Notes: generated by a model from the sequence alone, not told the origin. Positions 25,255 to 34,429 are shown, counted from the stretch's first letter. The stretch is 64,000 nucleotides of DNA from Microbacterium sp. BH-3-3-3 (GCF_007679045.1 NZ_VEFS01000002.1:248001-312000); one strand, 5' to 3'. Numbers and translations: made by a program.

Positions 25255-25301
25255 GGCCCCCGGTGGACGCGGCTTCGGACCACCGGGGGCCGCTTTCTTT
25301 T
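25255..25301 (+). terminator. Strong intrinsic terminator with T tract
   Basis: A perfect 12-bp stem (25255-25266 with 25280-25291; arm GGCCCCCGGTGG), loop of 13, then GCTTTCTTTT. This is the most classical terminator in the window, yet no annotated plus-strand gene precedes it closely. Confidence 0.85.
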
Positions 25302-25354
25302 CCGGGAGAGTCACCGCGTCCGCGCTGCGCCCGGACGGTGGAAGACTTGTCGGC

Positions 25355-26152
25355 GTGACCTTCGAGACCCGCCCCACGCGCTCCGCCCGCCTGTATCTCG
25401 TCTGCATCGGCGTCGGCCTCCTCGCCGGTCTCATGTCCGGACTGTTCGGCGTGGGTGGCGGCACGGTCATCGTGCCCCTGCTCGTGCTGCTGCTCGGCTT
25501 CGATCAGCGTCTCGGGGCCGGAACCTCCCTCGCCGCGATCGTCCCCACGGCATCCGTCGGTGTCATCACCTACGCCATCGACGGGCACGTCGCGTGGCTC
25601 CCCGCGCTGATCCTGGCCGCCTTCGCCGTCGTCGGCGCGCAGATCGGCACGTGGCTGCTGCCCAAGCTGTCGCAGACCGCCCTGCGCTGGGCGTTCGTGG
25701 CCTTCCTCGTCGTGGTGATGGTGAGTCTGTTCTTCGTGATCCCCTCGCGCGACGCGGAACTCGAGCTCACCTGGATCACCGGACCGGGCCTCGCGCTGCT
25801 GGGTGTCATCACCGGGACCCTGGCGGGCCTGCTCGGCGTCGGCGGCGGCATCATCGTCGTCCCCGCCCTGCTGCTGCTGTTCGGCACGAGCGACCTCATC
25901 GCCAAGGGCACGTCGCTGCTCATGATGATCCCCACGGCGATCTCGGGCACGGTCGGCAACCTGCGCCGCTCCAACGTCGACGTGCGCGCAGCCCTGTTCA
26001 TCGGGGTCGCGGCGTGCCTCACCACCCCGGTGGGAGCCCTCATCGCGAAGTTCGTCGACCCGTTCGTGGGCAACGTGCTGTTCGCGATCTTCCTCGTCTT
26101 CATCGCCTCGCAGATGGCGGTCAAGGCCGTGCGCGGGCGCCACCAGCGCTGA
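25355..26152 (+). CDS. TauE/SafE-family sulfite/organosulfonate exporter-like membrane protein
   Basis: 265 residues from GTG 25355; AAGACT eight bases before could be a -10 for a leaderless start. There are two repeats of the family motif, MSGLFGVGGGTVIVPLLVL and LAGLLGVGGGIIVVPALLL, each starting a four-helix half. These permeases move sulfite, taurine or other anions; direction and substrate are not predictable. It is not linked to the sulfur operon by operon structure. Confidence 0.85.
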   Translation: MTFETRPTRSARLYLVCIGVGLLAGLMSGLFGVGGGTVIVPLLVLLLGFDQRLGAGTSLAAIVPTASVGVITYAIDGHVAWLPALILAAFAVVGAQIGTWLLPKLSQTALRWAFVAFLVVVMVSLFFVIPSRDAELELTWITGPGLALLGVITGTLAGLLGVGGGIIVVPALLLLFGTSDLIAKGTSLLMMIPTAISGTVGNLRRSNVDVRAALFIGVAACLTTPVGALIAKFVDPFVGNVLFAIFLVFIASQMAVKAVRGRHQR

Positions 26153-26182
26153 CCCCCCCCGCGGCGGCGCGACCCCGCTCGA

Positions 26183-26188
26183 TAGACT
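26183..26188 (+). promoter_or_regulatory. -10 box TAGACT, leaderless start of the hadA-hadB-murB unit
   Basis: TAGACT is followed by six bases and then GTG 26195, with no Shine-Dalgarno sequence. Confidence 0.55.
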
Positions 26189-26194
26189 GAGCGG

Positions 26195-26644
26195 GTGCCC
26201 GTGAACCCCGAACTCGTCGGTCGTGCCTTCGCGCCGACCGTCCCCTACCTGGTCGGCCGAGAGAAGGTGCGCGAGTTCGCCCGCGCCGTCTTCGCCGACG
26301 CGCCGCAGCACACCGACCCCGAGGCCGCGCGCGCCTTGGGATACGCCGATGTGGTGGCCCCGCCGACCTTCGCGATGGTCGTGCAAGACCTCACGCTGCA
26401 GCAGCTGCTCGGCGACCCCGACTCCGGAATCGAGCTGTCGCGCCTCGTGCACGCCGAGCAGCGGTTCCGCTACACGCGGCCCATCGTCGCAGGCGACGAG
26501 CTCGTCGCGACGCTCTCGGTCACCGGCATCCGCACCATGGGCGGCAACGCGATGATCACGAGCGAGGCCGAGATCGTGGATGCCGACGGCGCCCACGTCG
26601 TCACGACGACGAGCGTCCTGCTCGCAGGGGAGGCCGGCGCATGA
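26195..26644 (+). CDS. FAS1-type MaoC-like dehydratase (HadA-like)
   Basis: 149 residues of hotdog fold: VGREKVREFARAV, then VVAPPTFAMVVQDL and HAEQRFRYTRPI. The family provides the non-catalytic partner subunit of 3-hydroxyacyl dehydratases in actinobacterial fatty acid elongation. It overlaps the HadB-like gene (ATGA). The order had-had-murB is common in actinobacteria. Confidence 0.85.
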   Translation: MPVNPELVGRAFAPTVPYLVGREKVREFARAVFADAPQHTDPEAARALGYADVVAPPTFAMVVQDLTLQQLLGDPDSGIELSRLVHAEQRFRYTRPIVAGDELVATLSVTGIRTMGGNAMITSEAEIVDADGAHVVTTTSVLLAGEAGA

Positions 26645-27045
26645 GCCCGTTCACCGTCGGCGAGGTCGTCGCCGAACGCTCCGTCCACCTCACCCGTGAG
26701 TCGCTCGTGCGGTACGCCGGCGCCTCGGGCGACTTCAACCCCATCCACTACCGCGACGACGTCGCCGCGGCCGTCGGGCTCCCGGGCGTCCTCGCACACG
26801 GAATGCTCACGATGGGCATCGCCGTCGGCACGCTGGCCGAAGCCCTGGGCGACAGCGGACGCATCGTCGAGTACGGCGTGCGCTTCACCCGCCCGGTGGT
26901 CGTCGACCCCGAGACCGGGGCCGACCTGCACGTCAGCGCGAAGGTCGGAGCCGTCGACGACGAGACCGCCCGCATCGACCTGACCGTCACGTTCGCCGAG
27001 ACCACGGTCCTCGGCAAGGCGCAGGTGCGGGTGCGGCTCGGTTGA
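26641..27045 (+). CDS. MaoC-like (R)-hydroxyacyl dehydratase (HadB-like)
   Basis: 134 residues. The hydratase-2 motif GDFNPIHYRDD supplies the catalytic Asp and His, followed by LAHGMLTMGIAVG. It is the catalytic subunit that pairs with the preceding protein to dehydrate 3-hydroxyacyl thioesters. Its stop shares one base with the murB ATG. Confidence 0.88.
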   Translation: MSPFTVGEVVAERSVHLTRESLVRYAGASGDFNPIHYRDDVAAAVGLPGVLAHGMLTMGIAVGTLAEALGDSGRIVEYGVRFTRPVVVDPETGADLHVSAKVGAVDDETARIDLTVTFAETTVLGKAQVRVRLG

Positions 27046-28181
27046 TGCCCGACGTCGAATCCGTTCCGCTCGCGCAGCTCACCACGCTGCGCACCGGTGG
27101 TGCGCCCGCGCGCCTGATCGAGGCGCGATCGGCCGACGAACTCGTCGCGACCCTGCGCGAGGTCTGGGCCGAGGGCGAGCCGTGGTTCGTGCTCGGCGGC
27201 GGCTCGAACCTGTTCGTCGGCGACGAGCCGTTCGAGGGCACCGTCGTGCGCATCCGCACCTCGGGCATCGAAGAACTGCCGGGCTCGCACCAGGGCACGG
27301 TGCGGCTGCGCGTGCAGGCCGGGCACGACTGGGACGCCCTGGTCGCTGAAACGGTGGCGCGCGGGTTCGCCGGCATCGAGGCGATGTCGGGCATCCCCGG
27401 CACCGTCGGCGCCGCCCCCGTGCAGAACGTCGGAGCCTACGGCCAGGAAATCGTGCAGACCCTCGTCGAGGTCGAGCTGCTGGATGCCACCACGGGCGAG
27501 GTCTCGACCGTCTCGGCATCCGATCTCGGACTCGGCTTCCGCACCTCGGTGCTCAAGCACCACTACGGGTCGGAGCCCGAGCGGCCCGGGGTGATCGTGT
27601 CGGTGACGCTCGAGCTCGAGCGCGTCGGTGCCGAGGAGCGACCGATCGCGGGCGACCAGCTGCGCGGAGCGCTCGGTCTCGAACCGGGCCAGGCGGTGTC
27701 GCTGCGGTGGATCCGCGAGCACGTGCTCGCCACCCGCGCCCGCAAGGGCATGGTGCTCGACGCCGAAGACCCCGACACCTGGAGCGCGGGCTCGTTCTTC
27801 CAGAACGCGATCGTCTCGGAGGCCTTCGCCCGCACCCTCCCGGCCGAGTGCCCGAAGTGGCCTCTGACGCCGGTGCTCGATCCGGTGACGGTCATTCCGC
27901 TCGCCGCGTTCGACGGCATCCTGCCCCCGCCCCCCGTGGTGTCGCGGCAGGTCAAGGTGAGCGCGGCCTGGCTCATCGAGAACGCCGGTCTGTCGCGCGG
28001 CTTCCGTTTCCCGCGCTCTCGCGCCGGGCTCTCGACCAAGCACACGCTCGCCCTGACCAACCGCGGAGAGGCGACCGCGGCCGAGATCGCCGAGCTCGCG
28101 CGCTTCGTGCAGAGTCGCGTGCAGGCCGAGTTCGGCCTGCTGCTGCAGCCCGAGCCGGTGCTGGTCAACGTCGAGCTCTAG
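27045..28181 (+). CDS. murB: UDP-N-acetylenolpyruvoylglucosamine reductase
   Basis: 378 residues. I prefer ATG 27045 over the adjacent TTG 27042. It has the FAD-binding domain WFVLGGGSNLFVGD, the AMSGIPGTVGAAPVQNVGAY loop (PP-loop type), the proton-donor Ser in AGSFFQN, and C-terminal ALTNRGEATAAEI. It catalyses the NADPH reduction giving UDP-MurNAc in peptidoglycan synthesis. Followed by tandem palindromes. Confidence 0.93.
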   Translation: MPDVESVPLAQLTTLRTGGAPARLIEARSADELVATLREVWAEGEPWFVLGGGSNLFVGDEPFEGTVVRIRTSGIEELPGSHQGTVRLRVQAGHDWDALVAETVARGFAGIEAMSGIPGTVGAAPVQNVGAYGQEIVQTLVEVELLDATTGEVSTVSASDLGLGFRTSVLKHHYGSEPERPGVIVSVTLELERVGAEERPIAGDQLRGALGLEPGQAVSLRWIREHVLATRARKGMVLDAEDPDTWSAGSFFQNAIVSEAFARTLPAECPKWPLTPVLDPVTVIPLAAFDGILPPPPVVSRQVKVSAAWLIENAGLSRGFRFPRSRAGLSTKHTLALTNRGEATAAEIAELARFVQSRVQAEFGLLLQPEPVLVNVEL

Positions 28182-28206
28182 CCCCGCCCGTTCCGGCATC
28201 CGCGTG

Positions 28207-28504
28207 CCGTCCTGCGGATGCGGGCGTCGACACGCCGGTCGTGGGTGCCGTGGGTCGGCGTGCCGGCCGTGGCGTCCGCACGACGGTCGCGGGCGCTCGC
28301 GCGCGAGTCGCGGTGCCGTCCTGCGGATGCGGGCGTCGACACGCCGGTCGTGAGTGCCATGGAACGGCGTGTCGGCCGTGTCGTCCGCAGGACGGTCGCG
28401 GGCGCTCGCGCACGGTCCGCGGTGCCGTCCTGCGGATGCGGGCGTCGACACGCCGGTCGAGGATGCCGTGGGTCGGCGTGTCGGCCGTGGCGTCCGCAGG
28501 ACGG
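28207..28504. repeat. Three tandem 80-base palindromic units, 109-base period (locus A)
   Basis: Units at 28207-28286, 28316-28395 and 28425-28504 each begin CCGTCCTGCGGA and end TCCGCASGACGG. Inside, CGACACGCCG faces CGGCGTGYCG, so each unit can form a long stem. The 29-base spacers are also alike (TCGCGGGCGCTCGCGC...). They fill the gap (28182-28579) between convergent murB and the aminotransferase gene. No coding content is credible. This is likely a transcription-ending or REP-like element. Confidence 0.9.
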
Positions 28505-28579
28505 TCGCGGGCGACCCGCCGGGAACGACCGCGGGGCGGCCACCGGAATCCCGGCGACCGCCCCGACGGACGTGGAAGA

Positions 28580-29779
28580 TCAGGCGAACAGGCGCTGGAG
28601 GCGCTGGATGCCCTCGAGCAGCTGGTCGTCGCCCAGAGCGTACGACAGGCGCAGGTATCCGCTCGGGCCGAAGGCCTCGCCGGGCACGACGGCGACCTCG
28701 GCCTGCTCGAGGATGAAGTCGGCGAGCTCGAGCGAGGTGGTGGGCGTGACGCCGCCCCAGGTGCGGTTCAGCAGGCCCTGCACGTCGGGGTAGACGTAGA
28801 ACGCGCCCAGCGGGTTGGGCACCTCGACACCGTCGATCTTCGACAGCTCCGACACGATCAGCTGACGACGGCGGTCGAAGGCGAGGCGGAACTGCTCCGC
28901 CTCGTCCTGGGGTCCGTTGAGCGCTGCGGCGGCGGCGAGCTGCGCGACGTTGTTGACGTTGCTCGACAAGTGCGACTGCAGGTTGCCGGCGAGCTTCATG
29001 GCATCCGCCGGTCCCACCATCCAGCCCACGCGCCATCCGGTCATGGCGTAGGTCTTGGCCACGCCGTTGACGAGGATGGTCTGCCCCGCGAGCTCGGGCA
29101 CGGCCTCGACGATCGAGACGGCCTTGACGCCCTCGTAGGTGAGGTTCTGGTAGATCTCGTCGGTGATCACCCAGATGCCGTGCTCGAGGGCCCAGCGACC
29201 GATCTCGGCGGTCTCTTCGGGCGAGTAGACCGAGCCGGTGGGGTTCGAGGGCGAGACGAACACGAGCACCGTGGTCTTGTCGGTGCGCGCGGCCTCGAGC
29301 TGGGCGACGGTGACCTTGTAGTCCTGGTCGGCCCCGGCGAACACCTCGACGGGCGTGCCGTCGGCCAGGGCGATGGCTTCGGGGTAGGTGGTCCAGTACG
29401 GGGCGGGCAGCAGCACCTCGTCGCCGGGGTTCACCACCGTCTGGAACGCCTGGTACACCGACTGCTTGCCGCCGTTGGTCACGATGACCTGCGAGGGCGC
29501 GACCTCGAGGCCCGAGTCGCGGAGGGTCTTGGCGGCGATCGCCTCGCGCAGCACGGGGAGGCCGGCGGCGGGGGTGTAGCGGTAGTTCTTCGGGTCGTGC
29601 AGCGCCTTCGCTGCGGCATCCACGATGAACGAAGGGGTGGCGAAGTCGGGCTCGCCGGCCGCGTAGGAGATGACCGGTCGGCCGGCGGCCTGGAGGGCCT
29701 TGGCCTTGGCGTCGACCTTGAGGGTCGCGGACTCGGCGATGGCGGACAGCTTGCGGGAGAGCGGGGCGCGGGAAGTCAC
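28580..29779 (-). CDS. Pyridoxal phosphate-dependent aminotransferase (aspartate aminotransferase type)
   Basis: 399 residues from GTG 29779, leaderless, with TAGGCT seven bases upstream. It is a class I fold: [14 protein letters not shown], the [13 protein letters not shown] loop, the [12 protein letters not shown]sp, the PLP Lys in [16 protein letters not shown], and [11 protein letters not shown]. It likely transfers amino groups between aspartate (or similar) and 2-oxoglutarate. Confidence 0.88.
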   Translation of the reverse strand: MTSRAPLSRKLSAIAESATLKVDAKAKALQAAGRPVISYAAGEPDFATPSFIVDAAAKALHDPKNYRYTPAAGLPVLREAIAAKTLRDSGLEVAPSQVIVTNGGKQSVYQAFQTVVNPGDEVLLPAPYWTTYPEAIALADGTPVEVFAGADQDYKVTVAQLEAARTDKTTVLVFVSPSNPTGSVYSPEETAEIGRWALEHGIWVITDEIYQNLTYEGVKAVSIVEAVPELAGQTILVNGVAKTYAMTGWRVGWMVGPADAMKLAGNLQSHLSSNVNNVAQLAAAAALNGPQDEAEQFRLAFDRRRQLIVSELSKIDGVEVPNPLGAFYVYPDVQGLLNRTWGGVTPTTSLELADFILEQAEVAVVPGEAFGPSGYLRLSYALGDDQLLEGIQRLQRLFA

Positions 29780-29786
29780 GGTTCCG

Positions 29787-29792
29787 AGCCTA
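29787..29792 (-). promoter_or_regulatory. -10 box TAGGCT for aminotransferase gene
   Basis: Minus-strand TAGGCT, seven bases before the GTG start, with no Shine-Dalgarno sequence. Confidence 0.5.
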
Positions 29793-29846
29793 CTGTTCGC
29801 GCCCGCCCGAGCCGAGGGCCGTGACGACTCCGAAACACGGCTCCAC

Positions 29847-29852
29847 TAGCGT
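29847..29852 (+). promoter_or_regulatory. -10 box TAGCGT for ClC gene
   Basis: TAGCGT, six bases before GTG 29859. It is divergent from the aminotransferase promoter. Confidence 0.5.
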
Positions 29853-29858
29853 GGCCGG

Positions 29859-31154
29859 GTGACCGCCGCTCCCGCCTCTCCCGTGCGCTCCCGCCGCGGG
29901 GGATTGGCAACGCTCCTCCGCCTCGGTATCGCCACCCTCATCACCGGAGTCGCCACGGGCCTCGCGGTGCTGCTGCTGGTGTGGATCGTGCACAGCCTCG
30001 AGCACCTCGTGTGGGGGCACGAAGAGGGTCCGTTCCTCGATGGTCTGGCGTACCCGTCGGTGTGGTGGCTGCCCATCGTCACCGTCGGCGGGGCCGGTGT
30101 GGTCGCCGCCGTCGGGTGGTACCTGCTGCGCCGCTTCGGCCGCACGCTCGCCACGGTCGAGCAGGGGGTCGACGGGGCCCGGATGCCGTGGTGGGAGACC
30201 CTCGTCGACACGGTGCTGCAAGTGGGGTCGGTCGCGATGGGCGCCTCGATCGGCAAGGAGGTCGCGCCGCGCGAGCTGTCGGCGATGGCCGGATCGAAGA
30301 TCGTATGGTGGTTCGGCCTCGACCCCCGGTGGCGCCGCATCCTGATCGCGTCAGCCGCAGGTGCGGGTCTCGCCGCGGTCTACAACGTCCCCCTGGCCGG
30401 TGCGCTCTTCGCCGTCGAGATCCTCCTCGCGCAGTTCAGCGTGGGAGCGGCCGTGGTCGCCCTGACCGTCAGCGCCGTCGCGACGCTCGTCGCACGCCCT
30501 CTCGTCGGCGACGGCTCGCTGTACACGGTGGGATCGCTCGAGGTGAACGCCTCGCTGATCGTCGCGGCAGTGCTCATCGGACCCCTCATGGGATGGGGTG
30601 CCACGAGCTTCGCGACGATCACGAAGAAGCTGTCGCGCTTCCGTCCCCAGGGGTGGAAGCTGCTGGTCGTCCTGCCCCTGACCTTCACCGCGGTCGGCGC
30701 GCTCGGCGCCGCGTTCCCGCTCATCCTCGGCAACGGTCGGGCTCTCGCCACCGCCGGCTTCGACCTGTCGCAGCCGGCCCTGCTGCTCATCGCGCTCGCC
30801 GTGCTGAAGTACGTCGCGACGACCGCGTCGCTCGGCTCGGGGGCGATCGGTGGCACGCTGCAGCCGTCGGTCGCGATCGGTGCCGCGCTCGGTGCGGCCG
30901 CTGCGGCCGGCTGGGCGTTCGTGTGGCCCGGTGCCGACGGCACGGCGCTCGCGATCGTCGCGGCATCCGCGTTCCTCGCCTCGAACATGCGCGCCCCCTT
31001 CACGGCGATCGCGCTCATCATCGAGTTCACGAACACCGGGTTCACGCTGCTGCTGCCGATCTTCCTCGCCGTGGCCGGGTCGCTCGTGGCCTCCAAGCTC
31101 ACCTCGCGCGAGAGCCTGCGCCCGTTCGCGCCGATCGACCCCGCACGACCGTAG
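29859..31154 (+). CDS. ClC-family chloride channel/transporter
   Basis: 431 residues with about ten helices. ClC signatures are visible: GASIGKEVAPRE (usual GKEGP/GREGP region), AAGAGLAAVYNVPLAGALFA, and GSGAIGGTLQPSVAIGAALG. There are no C-terminal CBS domains. It would exchange chloride or another anion, possibly with protons. Confidence 0.85.
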   Translation: MTAAPASPVRSRRGGLATLLRLGIATLITGVATGLAVLLLVWIVHSLEHLVWGHEEGPFLDGLAYPSVWWLPIVTVGGAGVVAAVGWYLLRRFGRTLATVEQGVDGARMPWWETLVDTVLQVGSVAMGASIGKEVAPRELSAMAGSKIVWWFGLDPRWRRILIASAAGAGLAAVYNVPLAGALFAVEILLAQFSVGAAVVALTVSAVATLVARPLVGDGSLYTVGSLEVNASLIVAAVLIGPLMGWGATSFATITKKLSRFRPQGWKLLVVLPLTFTAVGALGAAFPLILGNGRALATAGFDLSQPALLLIALAVLKYVATTASLGSGAIGGTLQPSVAIGAALGAAAAAGWAFVWPGADGTALAIVAASAFLASNMRAPFTAIALIIEFTNTGFTLLLPIFLAVAGSLVASKLTSRESLRPFAPIDPARP

Positions 31155-31167
31155 CGTCGCCGGCCCC

Positions 31168-31173
31168 TAGGCT
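31168..31173 (+). promoter_or_regulatory. -10 box TAGGCT for pnuC-nadR
   Basis: TAGGCT, six bases before GTG 31180, leaderless. Confidence 0.5.
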
Positions 31174-31179
31174 CGACAG

Positions 31180-31785
31180 GTGATCGAGTGGATCTTGGCC
31201 GAGTGGATGCAGATCCTGGGGTTCGCGACGGGTGCCGTGTGCGTGGTGCTGGCCGCGCGGCGCAACGTGTGGACCTATCCGATCGGCATCGCCAACAACG
31301 TCGTCTTTCTCGCGGTGTTCGTCCCCGCGGGCCTCTACGCCTCGGCCGCGCTGCAACTGGTCTACCTCGTGCTGGGCGTGCACGGGTGGATCCGGTGGAC
31401 GCGCGGCGTCGAGCACGACCGTGGATACGTGGCCCGCACACCGCGCCGAGCGGTGCCCTGGTTGATCGCCGTGGCGATCGTCGGCACCGCCGTGCTGACG
31501 TGGGTGCTGGCGACGTTCACCGACTCCCAGGTGGCGGTGGCGGATGCCGCGACCACCTCGGCCAGCCTCGTCGCCCAGTACATGCTCAATCGCAAGTGGA
31601 TCGAGAACTGGGGCGTGTGGATCGCGGTCGACGTCGCGTTCGTCGGCCTGTCGATCGCGACCGGCCTGTGGATCATCGCCGCGCTCTACGCCCTGTTCAT
31701 CGTGCTGTGCATCGGCGGGTGGCGGGGGTGGACCCGGGTCATGCGCGAGAGCCCCACCGCCGCGCCCGCGGACGCGCGTGTCTGA
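31180..31785 (+). CDS. pnuC: Nicotinamide riboside/NMN transporter PnuC
   Basis: 201 residues with seven hydrophobic helices. PnuC-family motifs are NVWTYPIGIANNVVFLAVF and LGVHGWIRWTRG, and the end has NRKWIENWGVWIAVD. It imports the NAD precursor nicotinamide riboside, which the next gene phosphorylates and adenylates. It overlaps nadR by eight bases. Confidence 0.9.
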   Translation: MIEWILAEWMQILGFATGAVCVVLAARRNVWTYPIGIANNVVFLAVFVPAGLYASAALQLVYLVLGVHGWIRWTRGVEHDRGYVARTPRRAVPWLIAVAIVGTAVLTWVLATFTDSQVAVADAATTSASLVAQYMLNRKWIENWGVWIAVDVAFVGLSIATGLWIIAALYALFIVLCIGGWRGWTRVMRESPTAAPADARV

Positions 31786-32848
31786 GCGGCGGTTCCGCCA
31801 CGGCGTGGTGGTCGGCAAGTTCTACCCCTTCCACGCCGGGCACGCTCATCTGATCCGCTCCGCGGCGCGGGCCTGCGACCGCGTCACGGTCCAGGTGATC
31901 GCGGCATCCGTCGAGAACATCCCGCTCGAGCGGAGGGTCGCGTGGATCCGCGAGGGGCACCCGAGCGTGCGCGTGGTCGACCTCGTCGACGACACCCCCG
32001 TCGACTTCGCCTCCGAGACCGCGTGGGACGCGCACACCGCGACCATCGCGGGCCTGCTCGACGAGCCCGCCGACGTGGTGTTCACCTCCGACGACTACGG
32101 CGCAGAGCTCGCGCGGCGCCTGGGTGCCGAGTGGGTGCAGGTCGACCCCGGTCGCGTGATCAACCCCGTCTCGGGCACGGCGATCCGCGCGGATCTCGCC
32201 GCGCACTGGTCGGAACTGTCGCCCGTCACACGGGCCGACCTCGCCGCGCGCGTCGTCGTGCTGGGTGCCGAGTCGACGGGGTCGACCACCCTCGCCGAGG
32301 CGCTCGCCGCGGAGCTCGGCACGCTGTGGGTGCCGGAGTACGGACGCGAGCTGAGCGAGACGCGCGAGGGCGGGCTCGACGCCCCCTGGCGCAGCGACGA
32401 GTTCGACCTCGTCGTCGATCGGCAGATCGCCTGGGAGGACGAGGCGCTGCGGCGGGTCCCCACCCCGGTGCTCGTGTGCGACACCGACGTGCTGGCGACG
32501 GCCCTCTGGCACGAGCGGTACGTCGGGTTCGTCGCCGATCGCCTGCATGCCCGGGCCGCCGCCCATCCGCCGGTGCTGTACGTGTTGACCGGCGATGAGA
32601 TCCCTTTCGTGCAGGACGGCATGCGCGACGGCGAGCACATCCGCGCCGACATGCAGGAGCGCTTCCGCGAGGTGCTCGCCGCGCAGTCCGTGCCCTGGCT
32701 CGAGGTGCGCGGGTCGGTCGCCGAACGACTCGCTCAGGCGTTGCCCGCCGTGCGCGACGCCGTGGCGCGGGCGACGTCGTTCGCCCCGCCGATGGAGGGG
32801 CGGTCGCTCGCCGAGCAAGAGGAGCTGCGGCGACGGGCCGGACGTTAG
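31778..32848 (+). CDS. nadR: NadR-like bifunctional NMN adenylyltransferase / ribosylnicotinamide kinase
   Basis: 356 residues from GTG 31778 (VSERRFRHG). The N-terminal nucleotidyltransferase has GKFYPFHAGHAHLI (HxGH at residues 19-22). The C-terminal kinase has a P-loop at residues 163-171 reading GAESTGSTT, where the expected Walker Lys is Ser. It traps imported riboside as NMN and makes NAD. There is no N-terminal repressor HTH as in enteric NadR. The altered P-loop raises doubt about the kinase half. Confidence 0.87.
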   Translation: MSERRFRHGVVVGKFYPFHAGHAHLIRSAARACDRVTVQVIAASVENIPLERRVAWIREGHPSVRVVDLVDDTPVDFASETAWDAHTATIAGLLDEPADVVFTSDDYGAELARRLGAEWVQVDPGRVINPVSGTAIRADLAAHWSELSPVTRADLAARVVVLGAESTGSTTLAEALAAELGTLWVPEYGRELSETREGGLDAPWRSDEFDLVVDRQIAWEDEALRRVPTPVLVCDTDVLATALWHERYVGFVADRLHARAAAHPPVLYVLTGDEIPFVQDGMRDGEHIRADMQERFREVLAAQSVPWLEVRGSVAERLAQALPAVRDAVARATSFAPPMEGRSLAEQEELRRRAGR

Positions 32849-32851
32849 GCT
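32846..32851 (+). promoter_or_regulatory. -10 box TAGGCT overlapping the nadR stop
   Basis: The TAG of TAGGCT is itself the nadR stop codon. Six bases later is ATG 32858, so the MoxR cassette has its own leaderless promoter. Confidence 0.5.
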
Positions 32852-32857
32852 GGCGCG

Positions 32858-34429
32858 ATGGCCGACCGCTGGCACAAGCTCTCCGAGTCACCCACGACGT
32901 CCAATGCCGCCGACGGGGTCGCCCCGCTCGCCGCGGCCGACCTGTTCCGCGAGGCACCCGCCCCGGCCGCGCCCCCGCTCGATGAAAAGCTGCGGCAGAC
33001 GTACTACTGGATCGTCAACCGCGCGGTCATCTCGCCCTACTACGACGTGGAGTTCTCATCGGGGCGCCCGCTCACGTTCGAGCTGGGCGACGCCGGCGCC
33101 GAGCTGACGCTGCCGAACGAGCCGTCGTACTCCTCGAACGTGCTGCTGCCGCTGCTGAGCTTCGCGGTCGGCGGCAAGTGCCTGCTGATCGGCGGGCCGG
33201 GCCGCGGCAAGACCACGGTGGCGGTGCTCATGGGAGTGCTCGCCGGCTCGACGCCCGAGGAGGTGCGGCGCGGCGTGCAGCAGGGGCAGCCGCAGCTGTC
33301 GATCAGCGACCTCGTCGGCATCCCTCTGCCGCGGGATCTGATGAACGCGTCGAGCCTGGCCGAGATCGGCATCGCGTGGCGCGAGTGGCTGACGCGGCCC
33401 GTCAAGATCGTCGACGAGTACAACCGCATCCCCACGAAGACCCAGTCGGCCCTGCTGACGATGGTGGCCGAGGGCTACGTCGAGAGCCACGATCAGATGC
33501 GTCGCACGGCCCCGGCCTCGGGCGTGGAGAGCTGGTTCTTCACCGCCAACGACGACGCGGGCGGGGGCACCTTCCCCGTCATCCAGGCGCTGCGCGACCG
33601 CATGGACGTCACCGTGCCCGCGGCGGGCTTCAACAGCCGCTTCTTGGATGAGCTCGTCGCGCGGGTCGAAGCGGGCGAGAAGCCCGAGGAGCACGTGCCC
33701 GCCGAGCTCGTGTTCGCCCCCGACGAGCAGTCGTCGATGCGCGCGGCGATCCGTGCCGTGCCGGTGCCGGCCGAGGTGCGCCGGAGGCTGGAGTTCTTCC
33801 TCGGCCACTTCGAATTCGTGCAGGGCGGTGGGCGCCGGTTCGAGTACCGCACGAAGGACACGGTGACCACGGCGGGTGGCCGGGTCGCCGAGGCGATCGA
33901 GGCGAACTCCGGGGCCGACCTCATGACCGACCTGGGCGCGCAGACCCTCAACGGCCTGTCGGTCCGGGCGCTGCAGACCCTCATCGTCTACGCCAAGGCC
34001 GTCGCCTGGTTCCGCGGCCGCGACGCCGTGTCGGTCGCCGACGTGGGCGCGATGCTGCCGTTCGTGCTGCGCGGCAAGCTGCTGCCCAACCCCACGCATC
34101 CGCGCTTCGACGTGGGCGCCGAGCGCGAGCTGAGCACCGACGTGATGAGCTGGCTGGCCGACCTGTTCGCCGAGTCGTGCCGGCAGTTCGACGCCCTCGG
34201 TCGCGGGACCGACGATCCCGTCGGCGAGCTGCTCGCGCAGCTCGAGGCGGGCCTCGACGGCGTCGGGACGGTGGAGGCCGGTCGCCGCCTCACCCAGATC
34301 GAGGCGCGCCTGCGCACGGTCGCGGGCACCGGCAAGCTCTACGGGCGCGACTTCGACGACCTCATGGCGCTCAAGTACCTGCACCAGCGCTACACCGCCT
34401 ACCTGCGCTGGCTCGAGGGGCGCTCGTGA
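32858..34429 (+). CDS. MoxR-type AAA+ ATPase, first gene of a five-gene cassette
   Basis: 523 residues. Walker A is GGPGRGKTT (residues 112-120), Walker B IVDE (184-187), and sensor-1 FTAND (228-232). Then come ALRDRMD (244-250) and a C-terminal helical region to residue 523 that is longer than in standard 330-residue MoxR proteins. MoxR ATPases usually work with vWA-domain proteins in remodelling or metal insertion; a vWA protein is encoded two genes on. The promoter is leaderless. Its stop overlaps the next GTG. Confidence 0.85.
   Translation: MADRWHKLSESPTTSNAADGVAPLAAADLFREAPAPAAPPLDEKLRQTYYWIVNRAVISPYYDVEFSSGRPLTFELGDAGAELTLPNEPSYSSNVLLPLLSFAVGGKCLLIGGPGRGKTTVAVLMGVLAGSTPEEVRRGVQQGQPQLSISDLVGIPLPRDLMNASSLAEIGIAWREWLTRPVKIVDEYNRIPTKTQSALLTMVAEGYVESHDQMRRTAPASGVESWFFTANDDAGGGTFPVIQALRDRMDVTVPAAGFNSRFLDELVARVEAGEKPEEHVPAELVFAPDEQSSMRAAIRAVPVPAEVRRRLEFFLGHFEFVQGGGRRFEYRTKDTVTTAGGRVAEAIEANSGADLMTDLGAQTLNGLSVRALQTLIVYAKAVAWFRGRDAVSVADVGAMLPFVLRGKLLPNPTHPRFDVGAERELSTDVMSWLADLFAESCRQFDALGRGTDDPVGELLAQLEAGLDGVGTVEAGRRLTQIEARLRTVAGTGKLYGRDFDDLMALKYLHQRYTAYLRWLEGRS

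Noticed and set aside
28207..28504. Possible CRISPR array (regular repeats and spacers)
   Set aside because: Units are 80 bases and palindromic, the spacers are nearly identical to each other, and there are no cas genes.
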